Assembly (NCBI GenBank): GCA_002699125.1
Contig: PABI01000002.1
Location: 1-64,000 of the forward strand
Length of the DNA: 64,000 nt
Direction of reading: 5' to 3'
Source of the DNA: Anaerolineaceae bacterium
GTDB taxonomy: Bacteria > Chloroflexota > Anaerolineae > Promineifilales > Promineifilaceae
Part shown: positions 42,335 through 50,923 of the stretch, in pieces
Position numbering within the stretch: the first letter of the stretch is position 1
Layout: each line of letters opens with the position of its first letter
Program-made: the position numbers and the translations under genes
The notes under the pieces: generated by a model
What the model was told of the DNA's origin: nothing
Databases searched by the model: none
Seen by the model: the letters and a program-made list of their open reading frames with translations, nothing else

Positions 42335-42443
42335 TGTAATCGGTAGCAAATAGTTGGAACAAAAGCCGAAGTGATTTGGCCGGTTACTTGAGTAAAAGCG
42401 GAAGAATCATTTTCTTGCAATTTCTATAATCAACCCGCTTTTA
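42335..42443 (+). repeat. TAATCGG element upstream of nuoJ
   Basis: TGTAATCGGTAGCAAATAG...GGCCGGTTACTTGAGTAAAAGCGGAAGAATCA...CCCGCTTTTA. It is the same two-hairpin layout as the element before nuoA, at the same distance (20-40 bases) from the start codon. It occupies the place where nuoI would normally be. Confidence 0.6.
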
Positions 42444-42460
42444 CACACAGGAGTAGGTTT

Positions 42461-43000
42461 GTGACGCTTGAGCAAGTAGTTTTTATTTTGGTCAGTTTAC
42501 TGACATTGGGAACAGGGCTTATTGTGGTAACCAACCGCAATCTGTTCCATGCTGCCCTGGCGATGATGGCTTCTTTTTTTGGCGTTGCCGGGTTGTATAT
42601 TTTGCTGGACGCTGGTTTTCTGGCGGCAGCGCAGCTGTTGGTATATATCGGCGCGATTTCGATTTTGATCATCTTTGCCATCATGTTGACGCGGCGGATG
42701 ATGCAGGCGCGGGAAGCACCGTTTAATTCGCAGAGTGGATTGGGGTTGTTTACGGCCGTTGCCACCTTTGCCCTTCTCGCCGCCGTCATTACCCGCTGGT
42801 GGGGTGTGGAAACTGTAAGCGGCCGTCCCGACGTGCCCGATACCGTCTTGCAGGGTGCTGTCGTGGCTTTGGGTGAAGCCTTTGTGAGTGCCGACGGCTA
42901 TGTGATTCCATTTATTATGGCTTCCGTTCTATTGCTGGCGGCGCTGATTGGTTCCATTTATATCGCCTGGCCCACTGAAGTTACGGAGGATGAAGCATGA
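42461..43000 (+). CDS. nuoJ: NADH-quinone oxidoreductase subunit J
   Basis: The 179-residue subunit has five helices, with the family pattern LVTLGTGLIVVTNRNLFHAALAMMASFFGVAGLYILLDAGFLAAAQLLVYIGAISILIIFAIML; the helix-three pi-bulge region is within the last segment. The start is GTG 42461, with AGGAGTAGG upstream. Its stop overlaps nuoK by four bases (ATGA). NuoJ couples quinone reduction to proton pumping in the membrane arm. Confidence 0.94.
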   Translation: MTLEQVVFILVSLLTLGTGLIVVTNRNLFHAALAMMASFFGVAGLYILLDAGFLAAAQLLVYIGAISILIIFAIMLTRRMMQAREAPFNSQSGLGLFTAVATFALLAAVITRWWGVETVSGRPDVPDTVLQGAVVALGEAFVSADGYVIPFIMASVLLLAALIGSIYIAWPTEVTEDEA

Positions 43001-43317
43001 TTCCTTTATCTTGGTACCTCCTCGTTGCTGCCCTTTTGTTCTGTATCGGTTTGTATGGCGTCGTGGCGCGGCGTAATGCTGTGGCTATTTTGATGTCGGT
43101 GGAGCTGATGCTGAATGCGGTCAACATTAACTTAGTGGCGTTTTGGCGCTATGGCTCCGTGCTCAACCCAGATGCCCCGCCAATTGGGTGGGCCTGGGCT
43201 ATTTTTGTGCTTACCGTGGCGGCGGCCGAAGCGGCCGTTGGCCTGGCCCTCATCATTTCTATCTACCGCCGCCGAGATTCAGTTATCGCGGAAGAGCTGG
43301 ACTTACTTAAGAATTAA
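42997..43317 (+). CDS. nuoK: NADH-quinone oxidoreductase subunit K
   Basis: The 106-residue subunit has three helices with the two conserved membrane glutamates in VAILMSVELMLNAVNINLVAFW and in TVAAAEAAVGLALIISIYRRR. The length is typical. It is translationally coupled to nuoJ. These acidic residues form part of the proton path of the MrpC-like unit of complex I. A 106-base gap with TAATCGG-like palindromes precedes nuoL. Confidence 0.95.
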   Translation: MIPLSWYLLVAALLFCIGLYGVVARRNAVAILMSVELMLNAVNINLVAFWRYGSVLNPDAPPIGWAWAIFVLTVAAAEAAVGLALIISIYRRRDSVIAEELDLLKN

Positions 43318-43320
43318 CGC

Positions 43321-43400
43321 CGGTAATCGGTGAACGGTAAACCGTAATCGGTGTTTTATTTAAATTTTCCGATTACTGAATACCGACTACCGCTTACCGA
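43321..43400 (+). repeat. Palindrome-rich TAATCGG-like spacer before nuoL
   Basis: GGTAATCGGTGAACGGTAAACCGTAATCGG on the left and TTTTCCGATTACTGAATACCGACTACCGCTTACCG on the right give several overlapping inverted words. A related stretch follows the A2M gene (25493-25530). Confidence 0.45.
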
Positions 43401-43423
43401 AACAACGGGAAGAGTTTCGCCTT

Positions 43424-45718
43424 ATGTCACAAGAAACATTACAAACTTTAACCTGGCTGATTCCGGCTGGTCCCCTACTCGTGTTTTTCCTGATTGTGTT
43501 GTTTACCAGGAACAATCGCACCTTGAGCTGGGTGTTGGCTTGGGCCGGTGTCATTGGTGCACTGGTTTTGAGCTGGATTGTTGCCTTTGATTTGTTTGGC
43601 ACATTCCTCAGTCACGATGTTAGCCATCCAGAAGAGCTGATTGAGCATCCTGTGCAGGTGGCCAGCAGCATTGATTGGTTGCCAATTGGTGATTTTGCCA
43701 ACAATACCTGGTTGAAAATAGGCGTCGCGGTTGATCCGTTTACGGCCGTTATGCTCATAATGGTTTCCGTTGCTGTTACGATGATCTTCATCTACAGCGT
43801 GGGCTACCACAATTACGGCAAGCCACGGGGTACCGTGCTCGGCTCTCCCAATCATGGCAAAGAGGAACCGTTGATCTCTCGCTTCTTCGCCTTGATGAGC
43901 CTATTTGCCGGGGCGATGCTGCTGTTGGTGGTGTCAGACAACCTGCTGCTGCTTTTCATCGGTTGGGAAATTATGGGGTTCTGCTCCTACTCCTTGATTG
44001 GCTTCTGGTACTCTCGTGAATATCATTTGGAACCGGGCGATATTCCCCACATTTCACCGCGAAAGGCAGGTATTAAAGCGTTTATGACCACCCGCGTGGC
44101 CGATGTGGTCATGCTGCTGGGGATTGTTTATTTTTACAGCGTTTTTGGCACGCTGAATTTTAGCGAGGCGTTAAGCGCCGGCAGCCTGGAACATGCTTAC
44201 GCGGAGATTGGCGTGGGGATGCTGGGCGTGATGGCCCTGCTCATTTTCACCGGTACGGTGGGCAAATCGGCTCAGTGGCCGCTGCATACCTGGCTGCCAG
44301 ATGCTATGGAAGGTCCCACCCCCGTCAGCGCCACCATCCATGCGGCCGCAATGGTTTCTGCCGGTGTTTACCTGATTGTGCGCATTTTCCCGTTGATTTC
44401 AGTAGCCATTGAAGGCACCGGCGCCGGCTGGGTGATTGCCGGGATTGGCGCGTTTACGGCGCTGATGGCGGCCACCATTGCCGTGGCCCAAAACGATGTA
44501 AAGGGCGTGCTGGCTTACTCGACGATTTCACAGCTGGGGTTTATGGTAGCGGCCGTTGGCCTTGGGGCTTACATTGCCGCTGCGTTTCATTTGATTACCC
44601 ACGCATTCTTCAAGGCGCTGCTCTTCCTCGCTTCCGGTTCCGTAATTCACGGCATGGAGCATGGTGCCGAGCACGTGCATGACCACCACACGGACCCGCA
44701 GGATATGCGTTACATGGGTGGCCTGCGTCATAAAATGCCCATTACCTTCTGGACGTTTGTGATTGGCGGTATGTCTCTGTCCGGCTTGCCCCTTGTAACC
44801 GCCGGTTTCTGGTCTAAGGACGAAATTTTTGCCGACGCCTGGTTTGTGTGGACCAATGACGCCAAGGTTCTGGGCCTGATCGTTTTTGTAATGCTGGCGT
44901 TGGCCGCGTTTTTGACCGCTTTCTACACCATGCGGCAGCTAAGCATGACGTTCCTGGGCAAGCCGCGCACGCCGCTGGCGGAACATGCCCATGAGAGCAA
45001 CGGTTTTATGACTTTTCCCCTGGTTATCCTTTCTATTTTTGCCGTTGCCGCCGGCTGGGTGGGTATTCCGGACAATTTCCTGGGGACGGAAAACGGGTCT
45101 GTGTTTGTAAACCTGTATCATCATTTTGTGGGGGCCACCATTGAGGAACCCATCGCCGAACTGTATGAGTTGCACTTGGTGGCGCACAAAATCGAAACGC
45201 TACCCTGGAGCTGGGTACCGCTGATTACTTCGGTAGTGGTGGCGTTGGGTGGCCTTTTGGTGGGTTATTTGATATACGGCCGTAAACCTCTAGAAAAAGA
45301 GCAACAAGACCCATTGATACGGCCGCTTGGTCCCTTGCACAGCTTCTTGCAAAACAAATGGTATTGGGACGAGCTGTACCACCTTGTCTTTATCCGCCCC
45401 ACCGTTTATTTCTCAGAAGTGATTGTGTTTGAGGTGATGGATAAAGGGATCATCGACGGCATATTGCACCTGGTGGCCCGCGTCTTCTACGGCATCGGGG
45501 AATATGCGCGGCGCTTTGAGCTTACAGTCGTGAGCGGTGGTGTTGATTGGGTAAAAGATCAATTCCTGGCCATGACAAAAGAAGTACGGCAGCTGCAAAC
45601 CGGTAAAGTGCAGGAGTACGTGCTGGTTTCCGGTCTCATTGCCGCTGCGCTAGCCTTTATGATTATCTTCTTGATCAACTTTGGCTGGTCGGAACAAATC
45701 ATGAGCTGGTTCCAATAA
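43424..45718 (+). CDS. nuoL: NADH-quinone oxidoreductase subunit L
   Basis: The 764-residue antiporter-like subunit has the conserved Glu of helix five in LLFIGWEIMGFCSYSLIGF and the pumping Lys region GTVGKSAQWPLHTWLPDAMEGPTPVSATIHAAAMVSAGVYL. AQNDVKGVLAYSTISQLGFM and HAFFKALLFLASGSVIHG follow. It is about 100 residues longer than E. coli NuoL; the extra sequence is in the long C-terminal lateral helix and its anchor, plus a His-rich loop (HGAEHVHDHHTDP). It pumps protons at the distal end of the membrane arm. Confidence 0.95.
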   Translation: MSQETLQTLTWLIPAGPLLVFFLIVLFTRNNRTLSWVLAWAGVIGALVLSWIVAFDLFGTFLSHDVSHPEELIEHPVQVASSIDWLPIGDFANNTWLKIGVAVDPFTAVMLIMVSVAVTMIFIYSVGYHNYGKPRGTVLGSPNHGKEEPLISRFFALMSLFAGAMLLLVVSDNLLLLFIGWEIMGFCSYSLIGFWYSREYHLEPGDIPHISPRKAGIKAFMTTRVADVVMLLGIVYFYSVFGTLNFSEALSAGSLEHAYAEIGVGMLGVMALLIFTGTVGKSAQWPLHTWLPDAMEGPTPVSATIHAAAMVSAGVYLIVRIFPLISVAIEGTGAGWVIAGIGAFTALMAATIAVAQNDVKGVLAYSTISQLGFMVAAVGLGAYIAAAFHLITHAFFKALLFLASGSVIHGMEHGAEHVHDHHTDPQDMRYMGGLRHKMPITFWTFVIGGMSLSGLPLVTAGFWSKDEIFADAWFVWTNDAKVLGLIVFVMLALAAFLTAFYTMRQLSMTFLGKPRTPLAEHAHESNGFMTFPLVILSIFAVAAGWVGIPDNFLGTENGSVFVNLYHHFVGATIEEPIAELYELHLVAHKIETLPWSWVPLITSVVVALGGLLVGYLIYGRKPLEKEQQDPLIRPLGPLHSFLQNKWYWDELYHLVFIRPTVYFSEVIVFEVMDKGIIDGILHLVARVFYGIGEYARRFELTVVSGGVDWVKDQFLAMTKEVRQLQTGKVQEYVLVSGLIAAALAFMIIFLINFGWSEQIMSWFQ

Positions 45719-45755
45719 ATCGGAGCCAACAACCGTCTAAAATTAGGTATTTCAC

Positions 45756-47294
45756 ATGGATTTTATTCAAGATAACTTGCTGAATTTAATCATTTTCTTT
45801 CCAGTCCTGGCAGCGTTACTCATTTTTCTGCTGCCCGAGGATGAAAAGAACCTGATTCGCCGCCTGGCCTTTGTGCTGAGCCTGGTGCCTATCGTGTTGG
45901 TGCTCATCATGTGGTTTAATTATGATCGGGTTGCCGCCGATATCCAGTTTGAAGTGTTAGCTGAGTGGTTCCCGGCAATTGGTGCCAGCTACCACGTTGG
46001 CATTGATGGCATCAGCCTGCCAATGTTCTTATTGACGGTCATTCTGACCCCGTTGGCGATTTTGGCTTCCTTTAGCATCGAAGAGAAGGTACGGATGTAC
46101 ATGGTGCTGTTTCTCATCATGGAAACCGCCATGCTGGGCTTATTTGCCTCGCTGGACCTGATGATCTTCTTTGTTTTCTGGGAGTTTGGTCTGGTGCCGA
46201 TGTACTTCCTCATCAAGCTGTGGGGTGGCAAAGATCGGGATTACGCATCGTTTAAGTTCTTCATTTATACGATGGCCGGTAGTTTGGGTTTGCTGCTTTC
46301 GATCCAGGTCATTGGCCTCTCGATGGGCACGTTTGATATTCCCACGTTAATGGATACGTGGGTAAACACCACCAGCGGCACGCTGGCTGGCACCGGCCTG
46401 GATGTAGAGCTGGTGAAGTCGATTGCTTACTGGGCATTCTTCATTGCTTTTGCTATCAAGGTGCCGATTTGGCCGTTCCATACCTGGCTGCCGGATGCGC
46501 ATACGCAGGCACCCACAGCCGGTTCGATGATTTTGGCCGGTGTGTTGTTGAAGTTGGGTGCTTATGGCTTTATCCGGCTGGTGATTCCATTGTTCCCGCA
46601 GCAGGCTAACCAAACGGCCGTTATCCTAGCGTGGCTCGGCGCGGCCAGCATTGTTTTGGGTGGGTTTGCCGCGTTTGGCCAATGGGACTTCAAGCGATTG
46701 GTGGCTTATTCTTCCATTAACCATATGGGCTTTGTGGTGCTGGGCATTGCGGTGATGGCGTTTGCGTACGGCCGTTCCTTTGCCGATTTAGGCACTTCCA
46801 CCGACGCCATTATGGCCACCAGTGGCGCCGTCTTCCAAATGGTAAACCACGGCCTCTCCGCCGCGGGCATGTTCTTCTTGGTCGGTGTCATCTACGACCG
46901 GGCACACACGCGCGATCTCAAGCAGTTTGGCGGCATTTGGGCCATCATGCCCGTGTTTGGCACCATTCTCATTTTCACCAGCATGGCCTCGCTGGGCTTG
47001 CCCGGCCTCAATGGCTTTGTCAGCGAATTCATGATTGTTCGCGGCAGTTGGAACATCTTTACATTGCAGCTGGCCATCTCCATGCTGGGCTTGCTCATGA
47101 CCGGTGCCTATATTCTGAAAGGCATCGGTGAAACGCTGCATGGTCCCATTAAACCAGAATGGGCCAAGCTGCCGGACATGACCCTGCGCGAACATCTGGT
47201 GATTTGGCCGCTGATGGCCCTGATGCTCAGCCTGGGCATCTGGCCGCAGTGGATTTTGGTCTTTATCAACGATACGATTACAAAACTTTTTTAA
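45756..47294 (+). CDS. nuoM: NADH-quinone oxidoreductase subunit M (first copy)
   Basis: The 512-residue subunit has the NuoM pattern: YHVGIDGISLPMFLLT, FVFWEFGLVPMYFLIKLWGG with the membrane Glu, then AIKVPIWPFHTWLPDAHTQAPTAGSMILAGVLLKLGAYGF with the Lys and the AP(T)AGSM signature, and DFKRLVAYSSINHMGFVVLG. Its length is normal. A second NuoM-like gene follows after 85 bases. Such doubled nuoM genes could extend the membrane arm with an extra pump unit or serve as alternatives. Confidence 0.94.
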   Translation: MDFIQDNLLNLIIFFPVLAALLIFLLPEDEKNLIRRLAFVLSLVPIVLVLIMWFNYDRVAADIQFEVLAEWFPAIGASYHVGIDGISLPMFLLTVILTPLAILASFSIEEKVRMYMVLFLIMETAMLGLFASLDLMIFFVFWEFGLVPMYFLIKLWGGKDRDYASFKFFIYTMAGSLGLLLSIQVIGLSMGTFDIPTLMDTWVNTTSGTLAGTGLDVELVKSIAYWAFFIAFAIKVPIWPFHTWLPDAHTQAPTAGSMILAGVLLKLGAYGFIRLVIPLFPQQANQTAVILAWLGAASIVLGGFAAFGQWDFKRLVAYSSINHMGFVVLGIAVMAFAYGRSFADLGTSTDAIMATSGAVFQMVNHGLSAAGMFFLVGVIYDRAHTRDLKQFGGIWAIMPVFGTILIFTSMASLGLPGLNGFVSEFMIVRGSWNIFTLQLAISMLGLLMTGAYILKGIGETLHGPIKPEWAKLPDMTLREHLVIWPLMALMLSLGIWPQWILVFINDTITKLF

Positions 47295-47379
47295 GGAAGG
47301 GGAGAGTGGAGAAGGGAAACTTGATTGCTTTCAATCTCCAGTCTCCAATCTCTAATCTCACGAAGCGGGAAGAGAATTT

Positions 47380-48999
47380 ATGGAATTTCCCTTTTTATCA
47401 ATCATTACGCTGTCGCCGATAGCGGCCGCCATCATTATTCTTCTGCTGCCCAAAGAGCGGGGGGAGAATGCGCGCATGTTGGCGCTGGCGGCCATGATTA
47501 TCGGCCTGATATTGTCGGCCTATGTCTACTTTTCCTACAATGCCAACCTGCCGGTAGCGGGAACCCCCTGGGCCAACACGCTACAATTTACGGAGGAGCA
47601 TGCCTGGATTCCCAGCATCGGCATCAACTACCTGCTGGGGGTAGATGGCCTCAGCGCCACGCTGGTTTTCCTGACGGCGATTGTGGGGCTGGGCGGAACG
47701 CTCATTTCCTGGAGCATCGAAGACCGGCCGCGAGAATTTTTTGCCTTTTTCATGCTGCTGGTGGCCGGGGTGCAGGGCGTGTTTGTGGCGGTCGATGCCT
47801 TCTTGCTCTTCTTTTTCTACGAGCTGGCCGTACTGCCCATGTATGTCATGATTGTCATCTGGGGTTGGAAGCAGACGCGGGAATACGCGGCGATGAAGCT
47901 GACACTCTATTTGCTTATTGGCAGCTTCATCTCCTTTATCGCCTACCTGGTGCTTTACTTCCAACTTCCGGAACCGACCTTTGACCTGCGCGTTTGGGCC
48001 GAGGCTAATTTTGCCATCGGCTTGCAGATTGCCTGGTTCCTGCCGCTGTTCCTTGGTTTTGCCGTGCTAGCGGGTACATTCCCCTTTCACAACTGGTCTC
48101 CTGATGGGCACGTGGCGGCGCCAACGGCCGTTTCCATGATTCACGCCGGGGTATTGATGAAGCTGGGCGCTTACGCCTCCATGCGCGTCGGTATCCAGAT
48201 TTTGCCCGAAGGCACCGTTTATTGGATGCCCTTTATCATTTTACTGACCTTGATTAACGTCCTTTACGGTTCGTTCATCGCCATGCGCCAGCGGGATATG
48301 AAATATCTCATTGGCTACTCCAGCGTCAGTCACATGGGGCTGGTGGCGATGGGTTTTGCCACCTTAAACATGAATGGTTACATCGGTGCCGGCGTGCAGA
48401 TGGTGAGCCACGGTGTGATGACTGCCCTCTTCTTTTCTGTGGTGGGCATGGTTTACGATCGGGCACACACGCGTAACATGGATGATCTTAGCGGCATGAG
48501 CAAGGTGCTGCCCTGGGCGGCCGTCGCCTTTATTGTCGGCGGTTTAGTCTCGATGGGTATGCCGGGGCTTTCGGGCTTTGTGGCTGAATTCCCCATCTTC
48601 CTGGGCGTGTGGCAAGGCAATGGCTTAAGTCTGACCGGGACAGCGTTTGCGTTGAATCCGGCGAATTACTATCGTTGGATTGCCATTCTCTCGGCGCTGG
48701 CCATTGTGATTACGGCCGCATACATCCTGCGCGCTGTGGGCAAAGTATTCTTTGGCGACTACGAGGGTGAACGGTGGCACGACATGCGGCCTATTTTAGC
48801 CATCGACAAGCTGGTTTTGGTAGGATTTGTCGTCGTGTTAATTATTATCGGCGTTTATCCGCAAATCATCGTCCCCATGGTGGAATCTGGCGTACAGCCG
48901 GTGGTAGCCCGCCTACAAGAAGCGCAGCAAGCCTTTACGATTATTGACACTGTACAGGTTGGAGCCCAAAACCTGCTGCATTGGTTGGGAGGTGCATAA
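47380..48999 (+). CDS. nuoM: NADH-quinone oxidoreductase subunit M (second copy)
   Basis: The 539-residue paralogue of the preceding gene keeps LLGVDGLSATLVFLTAIV, FFFYELAVLPMYVMIVIWG with the membrane Glu, then HNWSPDGHVAAPTAVSMIHAGVLMKLGAYASMRV and DMKYLIGYSSVSHMGLVAMG. The lysine before the PFHNW stretch in other NuoMs is replaced by AGTFPFHNW here, so the helix-seven pumping residue may differ. That deserves checking in an alignment. It ends one base before nuoN. Confidence 0.92.
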   Translation: MEFPFLSIITLSPIAAAIIILLLPKERGENARMLALAAMIIGLILSAYVYFSYNANLPVAGTPWANTLQFTEEHAWIPSIGINYLLGVDGLSATLVFLTAIVGLGGTLISWSIEDRPREFFAFFMLLVAGVQGVFVAVDAFLLFFFYELAVLPMYVMIVIWGWKQTREYAAMKLTLYLLIGSFISFIAYLVLYFQLPEPTFDLRVWAEANFAIGLQIAWFLPLFLGFAVLAGTFPFHNWSPDGHVAAPTAVSMIHAGVLMKLGAYASMRVGIQILPEGTVYWMPFIILLTLINVLYGSFIAMRQRDMKYLIGYSSVSHMGLVAMGFATLNMNGYIGAGVQMVSHGVMTALFFSVVGMVYDRAHTRNMDDLSGMSKVLPWAAVAFIVGGLVSMGMPGLSGFVAEFPIFLGVWQGNGLSLTGTAFALNPANYYRWIAILSALAIVITAAYILRAVGKVFFGDYEGERWHDMRPILAIDKLVLVGFVVVLIIIGVYPQIIVPMVESGVQPVVARLQEAQQAFTIIDTVQVGAQNLLHWLGGA

Positions 49000-50577
49000 G
49001 TGAGCATAGAACCAACACTTTCCTGGTATCTGGCCCTGGCGCCAGAAATTGCTCTGGCCATTTTGCTCATCGCCATTCAGGTTTACAGTCGTGCGCTGCC
49101 CTCTGATAAACAGCGCAGCGTCGGCTTGATGACCGGCTGGGGCGCCCTTGTCATTTTGCTTGTGACATTGGGCTTATGGTTCTTTGCTGGTGAGCCGGAT
49201 GGTGAACTGAGTCGAGATTTGAGCCAATCCCTCATTTGGGGCGGCATGATTCGGCATGATCTGATTACGCTGGTATTCCGCGTTATTTTCCTGGCGGCAT
49301 TGATGACCACCAGCCTGATTTCACTTGATGTGAAACGGCTGCAACAAATTGAGTATTATGCGCTGCTAATTTTGGCCACGATGGGCTTTAGCTTGATGGC
49401 TGCTTCGGCAGACCTGATCATGCTGTACATTGGTCTTGAAATGGCCAGTATTTCTTCCTACGTGTTGGCGGGCTTCCTTAAAAATGAGGATCGGTCGCCG
49501 GAAGCTGGGATGAAATATTTTGTCTATGGCGCCTTTGCCACGGGGCTTATGCTTTACGGTATGAGCCTGATTTACGGCCTAACGGGACAAACCAATCTGT
49601 ACATTATTGGCAGCATGGTTGTTCAGGTGCCGTCAGCGGCGGACGCAGTGGGTAATGCCGCTTTGTTGACCGACGTGCAAAATATCAATGCCATTTTGCT
49701 GATTGCGGCGGCGATGATCATTGTGGGTTTTGGCTTTAAGATTTCGGCCGTTCCTTTCCACTTTTGGACGCCGGACGTGTACGAAGGCAGCCCTACGCCG
49801 TTTACGGCGTTTGTTTCAACCGCTTCCAAAGCGGCCGGGTTTGCCGTTTTCATGCGTGTTTTCACTTCTGGTATGTTGAACTTCACGCCGGGCAACCTGG
49901 GGCAGCCGGGGCAGGGAACTGCCTGGTGGCCCATGCTGGTTTCGATGTGCATCATCACCATGACGATTGGTAACTTTGCCGCCATTTACCAGCGCAATAT
50001 CAAGCGTATGTTGGCTTACTCCAGTGTAGCCCAGGCTGGCTACGCCATGATCGGCCTGGTAACATTAACACCGGACGGCTCCGGTGCCACGATGTTCTAC
50101 CTGCTGATGTATGTCTTCACCAACGTGGCTGCCTTTGGTGTCATCATTGTCATTAGCAATGTGTCTAAATCGGAGCAGATGGAAGATTTCTACGGCTTGA
50201 ACAAGCGCTCGCCATTCCTGGCATTGGTGATGTTGTTTGCCCTGCTGTCTTTGGGCGGCATTCCCCCCACAGCGGGCTTTTTGGGTAAGTTCTTTATCTT
50301 TAAAGCGGCCGTTGATGCCGGTTATTGGTGGCTGGCGCTGATTGGTATTTTGAATGCGTTTGTGGCCCTGTACTACTATTTGGGCGTTATCAAATATATG
50401 TATTTGTATGACTCAGATCAGGAAGAGGTAGCGATTCCTGTGTCCCGTGGTGCCTGGGTGGGGCTTGGTTTGTCTACTCTGGCGATCATTTACCTGGGTG
50501 TAAATGCTGGACCAGCTTTTGAGTGGACACGTGAAGCGGCCGTTGCCTTCTTTTCCCTTGTTGGCATTGGTGGTTAA
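49000..50577 (+). CDS. nuoN: NADH-quinone oxidoreductase subunit N
   Basis: The 525-residue subunit starts at GTG 49000 immediately after the nuoM2 stop. It has LMLYIGLEMASISSYVLAGFLKNEDRSPEAGMKYFVYGAFATGLMLYG with the conserved Glu, then GFGFKISAVPFHFWTPDVYEGSPTPFTAFVSTASKAAGFAV with the Lys, and QRNIKRMLAYSSVAQAGYAMIG. It closes the complex I gene set. No terminator is obvious before the ATP synthase promoter 30 bases later. Confidence 0.95.
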   Translation: MSIEPTLSWYLALAPEIALAILLIAIQVYSRALPSDKQRSVGLMTGWGALVILLVTLGLWFFAGEPDGELSRDLSQSLIWGGMIRHDLITLVFRVIFLAALMTTSLISLDVKRLQQIEYYALLILATMGFSLMAASADLIMLYIGLEMASISSYVLAGFLKNEDRSPEAGMKYFVYGAFATGLMLYGMSLIYGLTGQTNLYIIGSMVVQVPSAADAVGNAALLTDVQNINAILLIAAAMIIVGFGFKISAVPFHFWTPDVYEGSPTPFTAFVSTASKAAGFAVFMRVFTSGMLNFTPGNLGQPGQGTAWWPMLVSMCIITMTIGNFAAIYQRNIKRMLAYSSVAQAGYAMIGLVTLTPDGSGATMFYLLMYVFTNVAAFGVIIVISNVSKSEQMEDFYGLNKRSPFLALVMLFALLSLGGIPPTAGFLGKFFIFKAAVDAGYWWLALIGILNAFVALYYYLGVIKYMYLYDSDQEEVAIPVSRGAWVGLGLSTLAIIYLGVNAGPAFEWTREAAVAFFSLVGIGG

Positions 50578-50601
50578 GCCTGGAAAACAGCAAATTTTCC
50601 A

Positions 50602-50629
50602 TTGCTTGACGTTTTAATTGTGATATAAT
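50602..50629 (+). promoter_or_regulatory. Promoter of the ATP synthase F0 operon
   Basis: An extended -10, TGATATAAT (TATAAT at 50624-50629), has TTGCTT 16 bases upstream (50602-50607). It lies in the short gap between nuoN and the AtpI-like gene, so the F0 genes can be expressed apart from nuo. Confidence 0.55.
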
Positions 50630-50659
50630 GCGCAAACTCGCGCTCATGAATGAGGCATT

Positions 50660-50923
50660 TTGAAACAAGATAATCAACAAACAAACGTGCCAACCACTGT
50701 GGCACTTGTCGTGAGTCAAGTTGGTTGTGTCTCTGTCCTCATTATTGGTCTTGCCTTGGGCGCTGGCTTGTTACTTAACGAATTCCTGGGTACTCAAATA
50801 TTTACAGTGCTTTTTTTATTGGGCAGCTTTCCCCTTGTCATTTATGTGACAATGCGGGTTGCTGTACGTGCACAGCGTCAATTAACGAGTACACCTTCTA
50901 CGGAGGATAAGTCAGAAGCATGA
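50660..50923 (+). CDS. AtpI/AtpZ-like ATP synthase accessory protein
   Basis: The 87-residue protein has two membrane helices (about 14-38 and 45-65) joined by a short turn with an acidic residue: VSQVGCVSVLIIGLALGAGLLLNEFLGTQIFTVLFLLG. Its layout and position directly before atpB match AtpI/AtpZ (gene 1) proteins, which help assemble the c-ring or act in Mg/Ca uptake. The start appears to be TTG 50660, since no in-frame ATG precedes the first helix. Its stop overlaps atpB by four bases. Confidence 0.78.
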   Translation: MKQDNQQTNVPTTVALVVSQVGCVSVLIIGLALGAGLLLNEFLGTQIFTVLFLLGSFPLVIYVTMRVAVRAQRQLTSTPSTEDKSEA

